Assembly: GCF_003330765.1 (NCBI RefSeq)
Contig: NZ_CP024903.1
Span: 558,001 to 622,000 of the forward strand
DNA length: 64,000 bases
Origin: Burkholderia pyrrocinia
Lineage (GTDB): Bacteria; Pseudomonadota; Gammaproteobacteria; Burkholderiales; Burkholderiaceae
Direction of reading: 5' to 3'
Numbering within the stretch: position 1 is the stretch's first letter; each line of letters starts with the position of its first letter. Made by a program: the position numbers and the translations under genes. The notes under the pieces are model-generated. The model made no database searches and was not told where the DNA came from. It saw only the letters and a program-made list of their open reading frames with translations. Positions 34,246 to 43,386 of this stretch are shown here, piece by piece.

Positions 34246-35715
34246 GTGAGCATGGGCATTCCGGACTTCGTGCGTGGCAACAAGAAACTGCTGATTGGCG
34301 GGCAGTGGGTCGAGCCCGCGGGCGGCGAACACATCGAGGCCGTCAATCCCGCCACCGGCGAGGTGTTGTGCCATATCGCGCAGGGCAACGCGCAGGACGT
34401 GGGCCGCGCCGTGGCGGCCGCGCGCCGTGCGTTCGAGGGGCCGTGGAGCCGCTTTACGCCGCATGAGCGGCGCAAGCTGCTGCTGCGCGTGCACGACGTG
34501 ATCCTCGACCATTTCGACGAGCTCGCGCTGATCGAGACGCTCGACATGGGCGCGCCGCTCGCGCGCACGCGCGGCTACAAGGAATGGCTGTCGCAGCTGC
34601 TGCAGTTCTACGCGTCGCAAACCGGCGCCGGCGCGGTGGAAACGCCGCCGATGTCGATCGCCCCCGGCTTCACGGCGTTCAAGCAGTTGATGCCGGTGGG
34701 CGTGGTCGGCGGCATCATCCCGTGGAACGGCCCGCTGATGGGAATGTGGTGGATCTACGGCCCCGCGCTGGCCACGGGCTGCACGGCCGTGCTGAAGCCG
34801 GCCGAGGATGCGTCGCTGTCGTCGCTGCGCGTGTCCGAACTGATGATGGAAGCCGGCGTGCCCGAGGGCGTGATCAACGTCGTGACCGGCTACGGCAAGG
34901 ACGTGGGCCAGGCGCTGGCCGAGCACCCGGACGTGGATCGCGTGGCCTTCACGGGCTCGGTGGGCACCGCGCAGGCCATCGTGCGCGCGTCGGCCGGCAA
35001 CCTGAAGCGGCTGCAGCTCGAACTCGGCGGCAAGTCGCCCGACATCGTGTTCGCCGATGCCGACCTCGACAAGGCCGTGCCCGGCGCGGCGATGGGCGTG
35101 TTTACCAACACCGGCCAGGTCTGCGTGGCCGGCACACGCATCTTCGTGCAGCGCGCGATCCACGACGAATTCGTGCAGCGCATGGCCGCGTTCGCCGGCA
35201 CCCTCCGGATCGGCGACGGCCGTGATCCCGATACCCAGATCGGCCCGCTGATCTCGCGGCGCCAGCTCGATCGCGTGATGCATTACGTGGACGTCGGCGG
35301 CAACGAGGCCCGGCTCGTGCACGGCGGCCAGCGCCCGGGCGGCGCCCCGGCCGGCGGATTCTTCGTCGAGCCCACGGTATTTGCCGACGTCCGCAACGAC
35401 ATGACCATCGCCCGCGAGGAAATATTCGGCCCCGTCGCGTCGGTGATCCCGTTCGACACCATGGAGGAGGCGCTGCAGCTCGCGAACGACACGCCCTACG
35501 GCCTGGCCGGCGGCGTGTGGACGAGCAGCCTTTCGACCGCGCACAAGGTCTCGCAGGGCATTCGCTCGGGCACCGTCTGGGTCAACTGCTACGGCGTGAT
35601 CGATCCGGCCGTGGGCTTCGGCGGCACGAAGATGAGCGGCTATGGATGGAAGAGCGGGAAAGAGCACGTCGAGAGCTTCCTGTACCCGAAGGCCACCTAT
35701 ATCAATCTGGGCTGA
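34246..35715 (+). CDS. NAD(P)-dependent aldehyde dehydrogenase, second of pair
   Basis: Aldehyde dehydrogenase, 489 residues, GTG start at 34246 with AAGGAG upstream. Oxyanion N161 in IIPWNGP, K184 in KPAED, base E259 in LELGGKS, nucleophile C293 in GQVCVAGT. It differs clearly from the preceding copy (different loops at residues 105-145), so the two probably act on different aldehydes rather than being a recent duplication. Confidence 0.94.
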   Translation: MSMGIPDFVRGNKKLLIGGQWVEPAGGEHIEAVNPATGEVLCHIAQGNAQDVGRAVAAARRAFEGPWSRFTPHERRKLLLRVHDVILDHFDELALIETLDMGAPLARTRGYKEWLSQLLQFYASQTGAGAVETPPMSIAPGFTAFKQLMPVGVVGGIIPWNGPLMGMWWIYGPALATGCTAVLKPAEDASLSSLRVSELMMEAGVPEGVINVVTGYGKDVGQALAEHPDVDRVAFTGSVGTAQAIVRASAGNLKRLQLELGGKSPDIVFADADLDKAVPGAAMGVFTNTGQVCVAGTRIFVQRAIHDEFVQRMAAFAGTLRIGDGRDPDTQIGPLISRRQLDRVMHYVDVGGNEARLVHGGQRPGGAPAGGFFVEPTVFADVRNDMTIAREEIFGPVASVIPFDTMEEALQLANDTPYGLAGGVWTSSLSTAHKVSQGIRSGTVWVNCYGVIDPAVGFGGTKMSGYGWKSGKEHVESFLYPKATYINLG

Positions 35716-35762
35716 GCCGATAACGCTCGATCCCATCGGCCTGCAGGCAGGAGAGACAAGAC

Positions 35763-36833
35763 ATGAAAGGCGTAGTTTTCAGAGGCGAACGAACGCTGGA
35801 GATCCTGGATTTCGAGGACCCGACGCCCGGCCCCGGCGATGCCGTCATCGAGATGAAGGCATCGGGCATGTGCGGCAGCGACCTGCACTTCTATCGCAAC
35901 AAGCCGGCCGACGTGATCCGGTCGCTGGGCTTCAAGGACCTGGCGTCGCGCGGCATGTCGGAGGACACGCCGATCATCGGCGGTCATGAGCCGTGCGGAC
36001 AGATCGTCGCGGTCGGCGCGGGCGTCGATCCGCGCGCGTTCAAGGTCGGTGACCGCGTGGCGGTGTTCCACTACGAAGGCTGCATGCACTGCGACCACTG
36101 CCGTACCGGCTGGACGCAGATGTGCAGCCACGGCGCGGATATCCACGGGGTGATCAAGCACGGCGGCCACGCGCACTACATGAAGGTGCCGGTGACGTCG
36201 CTGGTCCATCTGCCCGACGAAGTGTCGTTCGCCACCGGCGCCGCCATTTCCTGCGGCACGGGGACGGCCTGGGGCGCGCTCGTGCGTCTCGACATCAGCG
36301 CGCGCGACACGCTTGCCGTGTTCGGCCTGGGCCCGGTCGGCCTATCGGCCGTGCAACTGGCCGCGGCGATGGGTGTGGAAGTCATCGCCGTCGACATCGC
36401 GGCCGACCGCGTCGCGCGCGCGAAGGAATTCGGCGCGACCCACGTCATCGACGGCAGCCAGCAGGATCCGATCGAGGAGATCCTCAAGCTCACCGGCGGC
36501 CTCGGCGTGACCTGTGCGATGGATTGCGCGGGCGGCGACGTGCCCAGGCAGCAGGCCGTGCGCTGTACGCGCCCGTGGGGCCGCATCGCGCTGGTGGCCG
36601 TGGGCGGCAACCTCAACGTCGACGGCATGAAGGACGTGATCGGCAAGCAGCGCACCATCATCGGGTCCTACACGTTTTCGGAAGTCGGGATGAAGGACTG
36701 CATCCACTTCGTCGCGAAGCACGGCGTGGACGTCGACAAGCTCTTCACCGACCACTGGAAGCTGGAGCAGGCCGACGAGGCTTACCGGCTGTTCGACGCG
36801 CAGGCGGGCGGCAAGGGCGTGTTTCTGTTCTGA
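35763..36833 (+). CDS. Zn-dependent alcohol dehydrogenase (MDR family)
   Basis: Medium-chain Zn alcohol dehydrogenase, 356 residues. Catalytic zinc ligands Cys in SGMCGSDLHF and GHEPCG, structural zinc cysteines in GCMHCDHCRTGWTQMC, and the NAD motif GLGPVGLSAV followed by an Asp in AVDIAADR, suggesting NAD+. Oxidises a secondary or primary alcohol. Placed after the two aldehyde dehydrogenases and before MmgE/PrpD 2; gap of 32 bases to the latter. Confidence 0.93.
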   Translation: MKGVVFRGERTLEILDFEDPTPGPGDAVIEMKASGMCGSDLHFYRNKPADVIRSLGFKDLASRGMSEDTPIIGGHEPCGQIVAVGAGVDPRAFKVGDRVAVFHYEGCMHCDHCRTGWTQMCSHGADIHGVIKHGGHAHYMKVPVTSLVHLPDEVSFATGAAISCGTGTAWGALVRLDISARDTLAVFGLGPVGLSAVQLAAAMGVEVIAVDIAADRVARAKEFGATHVIDGSQQDPIEEILKLTGGLGVTCAMDCAGGDVPRQQAVRCTRPWGRIALVAVGGNLNVDGMKDVIGKQRTIIGSYTFSEVGMKDCIHFVAKHGVDVDKLFTDHWKLEQADEAYRLFDAQAGGKGVFLF

Positions 36834-36865
36834 CCGCGGCCAGCCCGCAAAAAGGAGAAGACAGC

Positions 36866-38275
36866 ATGGTGAGATTTGCCCGGCAGGGGAACGAAGATCC
36901 GATGGCCACCCTGTGCCGCATGACACTGCAGACGCAGTACGCCGACCTGCCGGCCGACGTGGTGCGCCATGCCCGACAGACCTTGCTCGACGCGATGGGC
37001 GTCACCATCGGCGGCTCGGCGATGGAGGGCATCCCTGCGATCGTGTCGCTCGTGAAGGAGCGCGGCGGCAATCCGCAGACGCCGCTGCCGTTCTATGGCG
37101 GCCGCGTACCCGCCCACGAGGCGGCGCTGGTCATGGGCCCGATGCCGCGCGCGATGGATTGCGGCGATCTGCACGAAGAAGCGGGCCACGTGACCGAATA
37201 CGTGGTGCCGACGCTGCTGGCGGCCACCGGTTTGTGCGGCAAGGTGTCGGGCAAGGAATTCCTGGCGGCGCTGGCGGTGGGGCAGGAAATCCTGGTGCGG
37301 CTCGGCACGGCGTACAAGGTCATCAACCGCGCGATCAAGCACCACGAATGCGGCGGCCACTACATCTTCGGTGCGGTGGCCGCGGTGGGCAAGCTGCTCG
37401 GGCTGACCCAGGAACAACTGGAAAACGCGCAGGGCATCGCGCGGACCATGACGCAACCGAACACCATGGGCATTTATTCGCCGGCCACGTTGATGGTGCG
37501 CATGCATCACGGGCTGGTGAGCCAGGCCGCGATCACCTGCTGCCAGCTGGCGCAGCGCGGCATTACCGGCCCGCGCGACGAGGTGCTGCTCGGGCCCAAG
37601 GGCTACCTGAGCACGGCGCGCTGGGAGACCGATCCCGACTTCATCCTGCACGAACTGGGCGAGCACTGGGAGATGGAGAACATCATCACCAAGGGCTATA
37701 GCGCCTGCTATTTCTCGCATTCGTCGATCGACGCCATCCGCGCGCTGATGAAGGAACACGGGTTCGGCGCGGCCGATATCGCGAGCATCCACATCGCGAC
37801 GTCCACGCCGAGCTGGCGCGCGGTATGCGAGCCGCAGGAGAAGAAGTGGCATCCCGTCACGGTGCCGGAGTGCCAGTTCAGCCTGCCGTACGTGGTGGCC
37901 ATCGCCGCGTTCGACGACAAGGTGTTCCTCGAGTCGTACAGCGCGGAAGCGCGCAACCGGCCCGAGGTGCGCGAGCTGATGACGCGCATCACCGCCGAGG
38001 AAAACCCCGACGTGTCCGACTGGGGCGCGCGGCTCGCCGTGAAGCTGCGCGACGGGCGCGAGCTGACGAAGGAATGCATCTACGTGAAGGGCCATCCCCG
38101 CAACCCGTTCACGGAAGAGGACTTCATCGCCAAGTTCAGGCTCTGCGTGCCGTATGCCGCGATCGATCTGCCCGGGCAGACCATCGACACGATGATCCAC
38201 GAGATCCTGCACCTCGACGAAGTGGACGACGTCACCAAGGTGCTGCTCGATCCGCTCGTTCCATCTGGGACCTGA
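36866..38275 (+). CDS. MmgE/PrpD family protein 2
   Basis: MmgE/PrpD-fold protein, 469 residues, ATG at 36866 with AAGGAG upstream. The active-site-type segment is MDCGDLHEEAGHVTEYVVPTLLA (Asp/His cluster). Related to 2-methylcitrate dehydratase and cis-aconitate decarboxylase but too distant to assign. One of three such proteins here; it is followed by an MFS transporter and a third member. An open frame runs through from the alcohol dehydrogenase region, but its earlier part is antisense-free shadow of the alcohol dehydrogenase. Confidence 0.88.
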   Translation: MVRFARQGNEDPMATLCRMTLQTQYADLPADVVRHARQTLLDAMGVTIGGSAMEGIPAIVSLVKERGGNPQTPLPFYGGRVPAHEAALVMGPMPRAMDCGDLHEEAGHVTEYVVPTLLAATGLCGKVSGKEFLAALAVGQEILVRLGTAYKVINRAIKHHECGGHYIFGAVAAVGKLLGLTQEQLENAQGIARTMTQPNTMGIYSPATLMVRMHHGLVSQAAITCCQLAQRGITGPRDEVLLGPKGYLSTARWETDPDFILHELGEHWEMENIITKGYSACYFSHSSIDAIRALMKEHGFGAADIASIHIATSTPSWRAVCEPQEKKWHPVTVPECQFSLPYVVAIAAFDDKVFLESYSAEARNRPEVRELMTRITAEENPDVSDWGARLAVKLRDGRELTKECIYVKGHPRNPFTEEDFIAKFRLCVPYAAIDLPGQTIDTMIHEILHLDEVDDVTKVLLDPLVPSGT

Positions 38276-38294
38276 TCGATACCCGGATGAAGCC

Positions 38295-38315
38295 GGAAGC
38301 TGGAAGCTGGAAGCT
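38295..38315. repeat. GGAAGCT heptamer, three copies
   Basis: Three consecutive GGAAGCT units in the gap between MmgE/PrpD 2 and the MFS transporter gene. Same unit length and similar composition to the array at 7700. Confidence 0.85.
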
Positions 38316-38372
38316 TGTGCCGGGAAGATCGCGGTGATCGCCCGGCAGCATAAAAACGTTTCAGGAGACCCC

Positions 38373-39662
38373 ATGCATTCGCTCGAGCAGGTCACGATGG
38401 GCAAGGTATTTCGGCGGCTGGTCCCGTTTTTCATGTTGTGCTACTTCATCTCGTTCCTGGACCGGGTCAATGTCGGTTTCGCCAGCCTGCAGATGAACGA
38501 CGCCATCGGCCTCACGCCCGCGCAGTACGGCCTGGGCTCGGGGTTGTTCTTTCTGCTCTATTTCCTGTTCGAGGTGCCGTCCAACCTGCTGCTGGTGCGC
38601 GTGGGCGCCCGTATCTGGATCGCCCGCATCCTGATTACCTGGGGGCTGATCTCGGGCGCGACGGCTTTCGTGGTCGGCCCGTGGAGCTTCTATGCCGTGC
38701 GCTTGCTGCTGGGCCTCGCCGAGGCGGGCTTCTTCCCCGGTGTCGCGTACTGCGTCACGCTGTGGTTTCCGTCGGCCTACCGCGCGCGCGTGATGGGCTA
38801 TCTGCTGGTGGCCGCGCCGCTGTCGTCCGTGATCGGCTCGCCGATCTCGGGCATGCTGCTGGGGCTTCACGGGCTCGACGGCCTGGCCGGACTGCAGGGC
38901 TGGCAGTGGATGTTCCTGATCGAGGCCGCGCCGGCCGTCGTGCTGGGCTTCGTTACGCTGCGATACCTGAAGGGTTCGCCCCGCGACGCGCACTGGCTGC
39001 AGGCGGACGAATGCGAATGGCTGACCGCGCGCATGACGAGCGAAGACAACCGGCGCCGCGACGAGCACGACATCACGGTGGCGCGGGTGTTCAGCGACCG
39101 GCGCGTGTGGATGCTGGCGGCCATGGCGTTCGGTTTTTTCCTGACGATCTACGGCATCGGCTTTTTCCTGCCGCAGATCGTCAAATCCTTCGGCCTGACC
39201 AACGTGCAGACCGGCTTCGTCACGGCGATCCCTTACGTGATCGGCTCGGCGAGCCTGGTGTTCTGGGCGCGTCGCTCCGACCGGACGGGAGAGCGGCGCT
39301 GGAACATCGCGATTCCGGCGCTGATCGCCGCCGCTTCGCTGGTGGCGGCCGGCCTGATCGATGCGCCGGTGCTCAAGCTTGCCTGCTTCTGCCTGCTGGC
39401 CTTCGGCGTGTTCGGCGCGCTGCCCGCGTTCTGGGCGATCAACACCGATCTGCTGTCAGGGGCGGCCGCCGCGGCCAGCATCGCGTGGATCGGCGCGGTC
39501 GGCAACCTGGGCGGCTTCGCCGGGCCGTACCTGCTCGGCGTGACCAAGGAACGGACCGGCAGCTACACGGCGGCGCTGATGCTGATGGCGGTCGTCGCAT
39601 TGCTTGCCGCAGGCATCGCGCTGTCGGTGGGGCGGCAGCGCCGCACCTATCGCCACGCATGA
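38373..39662 (+). CDS. MFS transporter, anion:cation symporter (ACS) type
   Basis: Twelve-helix major facilitator of the ACS/phthalate permease type, 429 residues. N-terminal RLVPFFMLCYFISFLDRVNVGFASL and FEVPSNLLL are the ACS hallmark (FxDRxNV). ATG at 38373 has CAGGAG upstream. Likely imports a dicarboxylate or sugar-acid-like anion in symport with H+ or Na+, i.e. the substrate of this operon. Confidence 0.93.
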   Translation: MHSLEQVTMGKVFRRLVPFFMLCYFISFLDRVNVGFASLQMNDAIGLTPAQYGLGSGLFFLLYFLFEVPSNLLLVRVGARIWIARILITWGLISGATAFVVGPWSFYAVRLLLGLAEAGFFPGVAYCVTLWFPSAYRARVMGYLLVAAPLSSVIGSPISGMLLGLHGLDGLAGLQGWQWMFLIEAAPAVVLGFVTLRYLKGSPRDAHWLQADECEWLTARMTSEDNRRRDEHDITVARVFSDRRVWMLAAMAFGFFLTIYGIGFFLPQIVKSFGLTNVQTGFVTAIPYVIGSASLVFWARRSDRTGERRWNIAIPALIAAASLVAAGLIDAPVLKLACFCLLAFGVFGALPAFWAINTDLLSGAAAAASIAWIGAVGNLGGFAGPYLLGVTKERTGSYTAALMLMAVVALLAAGIALSVGRQRRTYRHA

Positions 39663-39721
39663 ATCGACGTGGCCCGGGCGCGTGCCGGGCCATTCATCTT
39701 TTGATCATCAAGGAGACTGCC

Positions 39722-41146
39722 ATGACCGTCACCCGCGAGACCCGGCCCGTTGCGCCGGACAACTGCCCGCCGCTGGAGCAAGCGGTGGTGCGCTTCATCC
39801 AGGAACTGAAATACGAGGATCTCGACGCCCACGCGCATGCCGGCATCAACCGGTTGATGCGCGACCAGATCGCGTTGCAGGTCGGCATCTCGAAACTGCC
39901 GTGGTCCGAGCAACTGCTCGCGTACGCGACGGCCCAGCAACGCCCGGGCCGAAGCCGCGTGAGCGCATCGGCGCTGACCATGAGCGCGGCGGATGCCGCC
40001 TTCGTCAACGGCTCGTACGGGCACGGCTTCGAGTATGACGACGCCCACGGCCCCAGCTACAGCCACCCCGGCAGCTGCGTGATTCCGGCGGCGCTCGCGA
40101 TCGGCGAGGAACTGGGTTCGTCGCTCGAAGAGATCATCGTCGCGATGGTGACCGGCTATGAGGTCTACGCGCGCATCGGCATGCTGGCCGCGCCCGATCT
40201 GCTGCAGCGCGGTTATCACCCGCACGGCACGCTGTCCAATTTCGGTGCGGCGGCCGTGGCGGCCAAGCTGCGCGGGTTCGATGCCGAGACGACGCTGCAC
40301 GCGCTGGCGATCGCGCTGAGCCATGTCTCGGGCACGACCGAGTACACGTCCACCGGTGGCTCCATCAAGCGCATCCATGCGGGCATCGGCACGCGCAACG
40401 GGATGGCGGCGGCCGACATGGCCCACGCCGGCATCACCGGCCCGCGCGCGTTCCTGAGCGGCAACAAGGGCTTCTTCCGCACCTTCCTGCAACGCCCGGC
40501 CGGCGAGGCCGCCGAACGGTGCTTCGTCGTGGACCGGCCGTTCGAGATCGGCACGGTATGGCTGAAGGCCTACTGCGCGTGCTACTGCACGCACGCATAC
40601 ATCGACGCGCTGCGGCCGTTCGCGGCGCGCCGCGACGACATCGCCGACATCCACCTGAAGATCACGCCGCACTTCAACGTCGTCGTGGGCACGGCCAACA
40701 CCAATGCGTACGAGCCGAAGAATATCGAGCACGTGCAGTTCAGCCTGCCGATCCAGGCCGCCTTCACGCTGCTGGGCAAGGGCAACGGCTACCTGGTTCA
40801 TCGCGACTACCTGGCCGGCAAGGTGGACATGGCGCCCGTCATCGACATCGCGCGCAGCATCCGCATTACAGAGGAACCCGCGCTGGAAAAGCAGTATCCC
40901 GGCAAGTTCGTGGCCGACGTGACGGTCACGTTCAAGGACGGCCGCAGCGAGCATGTGTTCGTCGGCGACCCGATCGGCACCGATACGAATCCGATGCCGG
41001 AGCACGAGCAGGACGCGAAGTTCATGGAGCTGACCACGGATGTGCTGGGCGCTGAACGGGCCCGGACGCTGCTGGCCGCGCTGCGCGAGCTGAACCCGGC
41101 GATGAAGGCCGCCGAGCTGACCGGCATGTGGGCCATCGAACGCTGA
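39722..41146 (+). CDS. MmgE/PrpD family protein 3
   Basis: MmgE/PrpD-fold protein, 474 residues. It has the best match to the family active-site pattern: GFEYDDAHGPSYSHPGSC followed by IPAALA, i.e. an Asp pair and His residues. AAGGAGACTGCC precedes the ATG. Last gene of the plus-strand operon; a strong terminator follows at 41202. Dehydratase or decarboxylase role likely; the substrate is unknown. Confidence 0.9.
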   Translation: MTVTRETRPVAPDNCPPLEQAVVRFIQELKYEDLDAHAHAGINRLMRDQIALQVGISKLPWSEQLLAYATAQQRPGRSRVSASALTMSAADAAFVNGSYGHGFEYDDAHGPSYSHPGSCVIPAALAIGEELGSSLEEIIVAMVTGYEVYARIGMLAAPDLLQRGYHPHGTLSNFGAAAVAAKLRGFDAETTLHALAIALSHVSGTTEYTSTGGSIKRIHAGIGTRNGMAAADMAHAGITGPRAFLSGNKGFFRTFLQRPAGEAAERCFVVDRPFEIGTVWLKAYCACYCTHAYIDALRPFAARRDDIADIHLKITPHFNVVVGTANTNAYEPKNIEHVQFSLPIQAAFTLLGKGNGYLVHRDYLAGKVDMAPVIDIARSIRITEEPALEKQYPGKFVADVTVTFKDGRSEHVFVGDPIGTDTNPMPEHEQDAKFMELTTDVLGAERARTLLAALRELNPAMKAAELTGMWAIER

Positions 41147-41201
41147 GCGTGCGGCAATTGTCCGGGGCCGTACGTGCTCCGGACGGCTGCCTGTCAAGAC
41201 A

Positions 41202-41241
41202 ATGGGCGGTGTCCGGTTAGCGGACACCGCCCATCTTTTTT
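41202..41241 (+). terminator. Strong Rho-independent terminator
   Basis: A perfect 14-bp stem, ATGGGCGGTGTCCG and CGGACACCGCCCAT around a GTTAG loop, then CTTTTTT. It closes the operon 30917-41146. The stem can also form on the minus strand, where the reverse operon ends at 41331. Confidence 0.95.
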
Positions 41242-41330
41242 AACGGCCTTCGGATACCGGGCCATCGATACTTCGCCGTCCGCCGTTCGCCGCCGTCACG
41301 GGCCCAACCCGAGCCGGTCGCGGATCGCGC

Positions 41331-42182
41331 TTATTTCCGCATGCTGGCAACAATCGCCTCGGCCGCGCGGATCACCGGGAGATCGACCATGCGGCCGTCC
41401 AGGCTGAAGGCGGTGCCGCCGTGCTTCGCGGCTTCGTCGATCACGCGCTGCGCCCACGCTTGTTCGTCATCCGAATAACCCATGGCCGCGTTCACGCCTG
41501 CGACCTGGGCCGGGTGGATGCACAGCTTGCCGCCGAAGCCGAACGCGCGTGCGCGACGGGCATCGGCCGCGAGGCGCTCGGCGTCGTCGGTGCGGGTGGT
41601 CACGCCATCGATCGGCGCGGGGAGACCCGCGCGGCGCGAGGCGGCCACCAGCGCATTGCGCGCAAAGGCCAGTTCGGGTTCCTCGGGCGATGCGCGCATG
41701 CCGAGGTCGAGCTGGAAGTCGAGGTGGCCGAACGCGACGCGCACGACCTGCGGGTCGCGCGCCAGCGCGTCGGCCGCATCGAGCCCGGCCAGCGATTCGA
41801 CCAGTGCCACGACACGGGCCGCGTCGCCGAGCTGTTCCGCGACGCGGCGCAGCGCGTTCGCGTCTTCGGACTTGGGCAGCATCACGACGACGCCTTGCTT
41901 CGTCCAGTCGCGCAGCAGCGCGATGTCCGCGTCGTGCCACGGTGTGCCGACGGCGTTCACGCGGACGACCGTGCGCGACAACTGGCCGGACGTCAGGTAC
42001 GGCAGGTGCTGCGCGAGCTGCGTGCGCGCGATGTCCTTGCTGTCCGCGCCGACCGCGTCCTCGAGGTCGACGATGATGCAGTCGGCACCCGAATCCAGCG
42101 CCTTGGCGAAGCGCTCGGGCCGGGTGGCGGGCACGAACAGCAGGCTGCGCGCGTGTTGCACGGGAGAGAGGGGCGTGGTCAT
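41331..42182 (-). CDS. HpcH/HpaI (CitE-like) CoA-ester lyase 1
   Basis: TIM-barrel CitE/HpcH-type lyase, 283 residues. RSLLFVPATRPERFAKALDS, IIVDLEDAVG (metal Asp/Glu), VVRVNAVGTPW and VALVESLAG (Glu) are conserved. Members cleave citramalyl-, malyl- or 3-methylmalyl-CoA to a 2-oxoacid and an acyl-CoA. Its neighbours are a hot-dog hydratase and a CoA-transferase, the set used in itaconate/C5 dicarboxylate breakdown in other bacteria (citramalyl-CoA lyase, itaconyl-CoA hydratase, CoA-transferase). A citramalyl-CoA lyase role giving pyruvate plus acetyl-CoA is the favoured inference. Confidence 0.88.
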   Translation of the reverse strand: MTTPLSPVQHARSLLFVPATRPERFAKALDSGADCIIVDLEDAVGADSKDIARTQLAQHLPYLTSGQLSRTVVRVNAVGTPWHDADIALLRDWTKQGVVVMLPKSEDANALRRVAEQLGDAARVVALVESLAGLDAADALARDPQVVRVAFGHLDFQLDLGMRASPEEPELAFARNALVAASRRAGLPAPIDGVTTRTDDAERLAADARRARAFGFGGKLCIHPAQVAGVNAAMGYSDDEQAWAQRVIDEAAKHGGTAFSLDGRMVDLPVIRAAEAIVASMRK

Positions 42183-42185
42183 GGT

Positions 42186-43376
42186 TCAGATCGCGCCAGC
42201 GGCGCGCAAGTGTTCGATATCGGCTTCGGTGCGCCCGAGTTCGCTCAGGATGGCCGTGCTGTGCTCGCCGAGCGCGGGCACCGGATCCATGCGGACCTCG
42301 AAGCTGTCGACCGTAGCGGGCGGCAGCAACGCCTGCAGCTCGCCGGCGGGCGAATCGATCGTGCGAAACCGTTCGCGCGCATGCAGTTGAGGGTGCGTCC
42401 AGAGATCGCCCACCTGGTTGACGGCGGCGTTGGCGATTTGCGCTTCGTCGAGGCGCGCAATCACGTCCTGCGCGGTGAGGCCGGCAAACGCGGCTTCGAT
42501 CACGCTCTTTAGTTCGGCGCGATGTTCGGAGCGGCGCACGTTGGCGTCGAAGCGCGGGTCGGTGGCGAGTGCCGGGTCAAGCAGCACGACGTCGCAGAAC
42601 ACCTTCCATTCGCGTTCGTTTTGCAGGCCCAGCATCACCACCCGGCCATCGCCCGCCGTGAACGGGCCGTACGGATAGATGGTGGCGTGCGCCGCGCCAT
42701 TGCGGCTCGGCGGTTGCTGGCCGTCGTACGCGTAATACATCGGGAAGCCCATCCACTCGCCGAGCGCTTCGAGCATCGATATTTCGACGTGCGAGCCTTC
42801 GCCGGTGAGGCCGCGCTGCAGGAGCGCGCTGAGAATGCCCGTGTACGCATACATGCCGGCCGCGATGTCGGCGATCGAATTGCCGGCCTTGCTGGGTTCG
42901 TCGGGCGTGCCGGTGATCGACAGGAATGCCGCTTCGCTCTGGATCAGCAGATCGTAGGCTTTCTTGTCGCGGTAGGGGCCGTCGCCGCCGTAGCCGGAGA
43001 TGTCGCAGACGATCAGCCGCGGGTACTTGGCATGCAGTGCCTCGAACGACAGGCCCATGCGCGCGGCCGCGCCGGGTGCGAGGTTCTGCACCAGCACGTC
43101 GGCCTGGGCCACGAGTTCGCCGAGCACGTCCTGCGCGGCGGGTTGTTTCAGGTCCAGCGTGAGGCTTTCCTTCGACCGGTTGGTCCAGACGAAGTGCGAC
43201 GCGAGGCCGCGTGTGCGGTGATCGTAAGCACGCGCGAAATCGCCGACGCCGGGGCGTTCGATCTTGATGACGCGCGCGCCGAGATCGGCGAGCTGGCGTG
43301 TGCAGAAGGGCGCGGCAATCGCGTGTTCGAGCGTGATGACGGTCATCCCGCTCAGGGGGCCTTTTCGAGCTTGCAT
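42186..43376 (-). CDS. CaiB/BaiF family CoA-transferase
   Basis: Class III CoA-transferase, 396 residues. SGMTVITLEHAIAAPFC start, LADLGARVIKIE, and catalytic Asp in NSIADIAAG. Stop and start codons are 10 and 3 bases from the flanking genes, so operonic with the hydratase and the lyase. By context it would load CoA onto a dicarboxylate such as itaconate, mesaconate or citramalate; direct assignment is not possible. Confidence 0.9.
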   Translation of the reverse strand: MQARKGPLSGMTVITLEHAIAAPFCTRQLADLGARVIKIERPGVGDFARAYDHRTRGLASHFVWTNRSKESLTLDLKQPAAQDVLGELVAQADVLVQNLAPGAAARMGLSFEALHAKYPRLIVCDISGYGGDGPYRDKKAYDLLIQSEAAFLSITGTPDEPSKAGNSIADIAAGMYAYTGILSALLQRGLTGEGSHVEISMLEALGEWMGFPMYYAYDGQQPPSRNGAAHATIYPYGPFTAGDGRVVMLGLQNEREWKVFCDVVLLDPALATDPRFDANVRRSEHRAELKSVIEAAFAGLTAQDVIARLDEAQIANAAVNQVGDLWTHPQLHARERFRTIDSPAGELQALLPPATVDSFEVRMDPVPALGEHSTAILSELGRTEADIEHLRAAGAI

Positions 43377-43386
43377 GGTCGGGGCG

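Noticed and set aside
36122..41146. Apparent fusion frames around MmgE/PrpD 2 and 3
   Set aside because: The front parts are out-of-frame readings of the alcohol dehydrogenase and MFS genes; AAGGAG sites and ATGs at 36866 and 39722 are clear.
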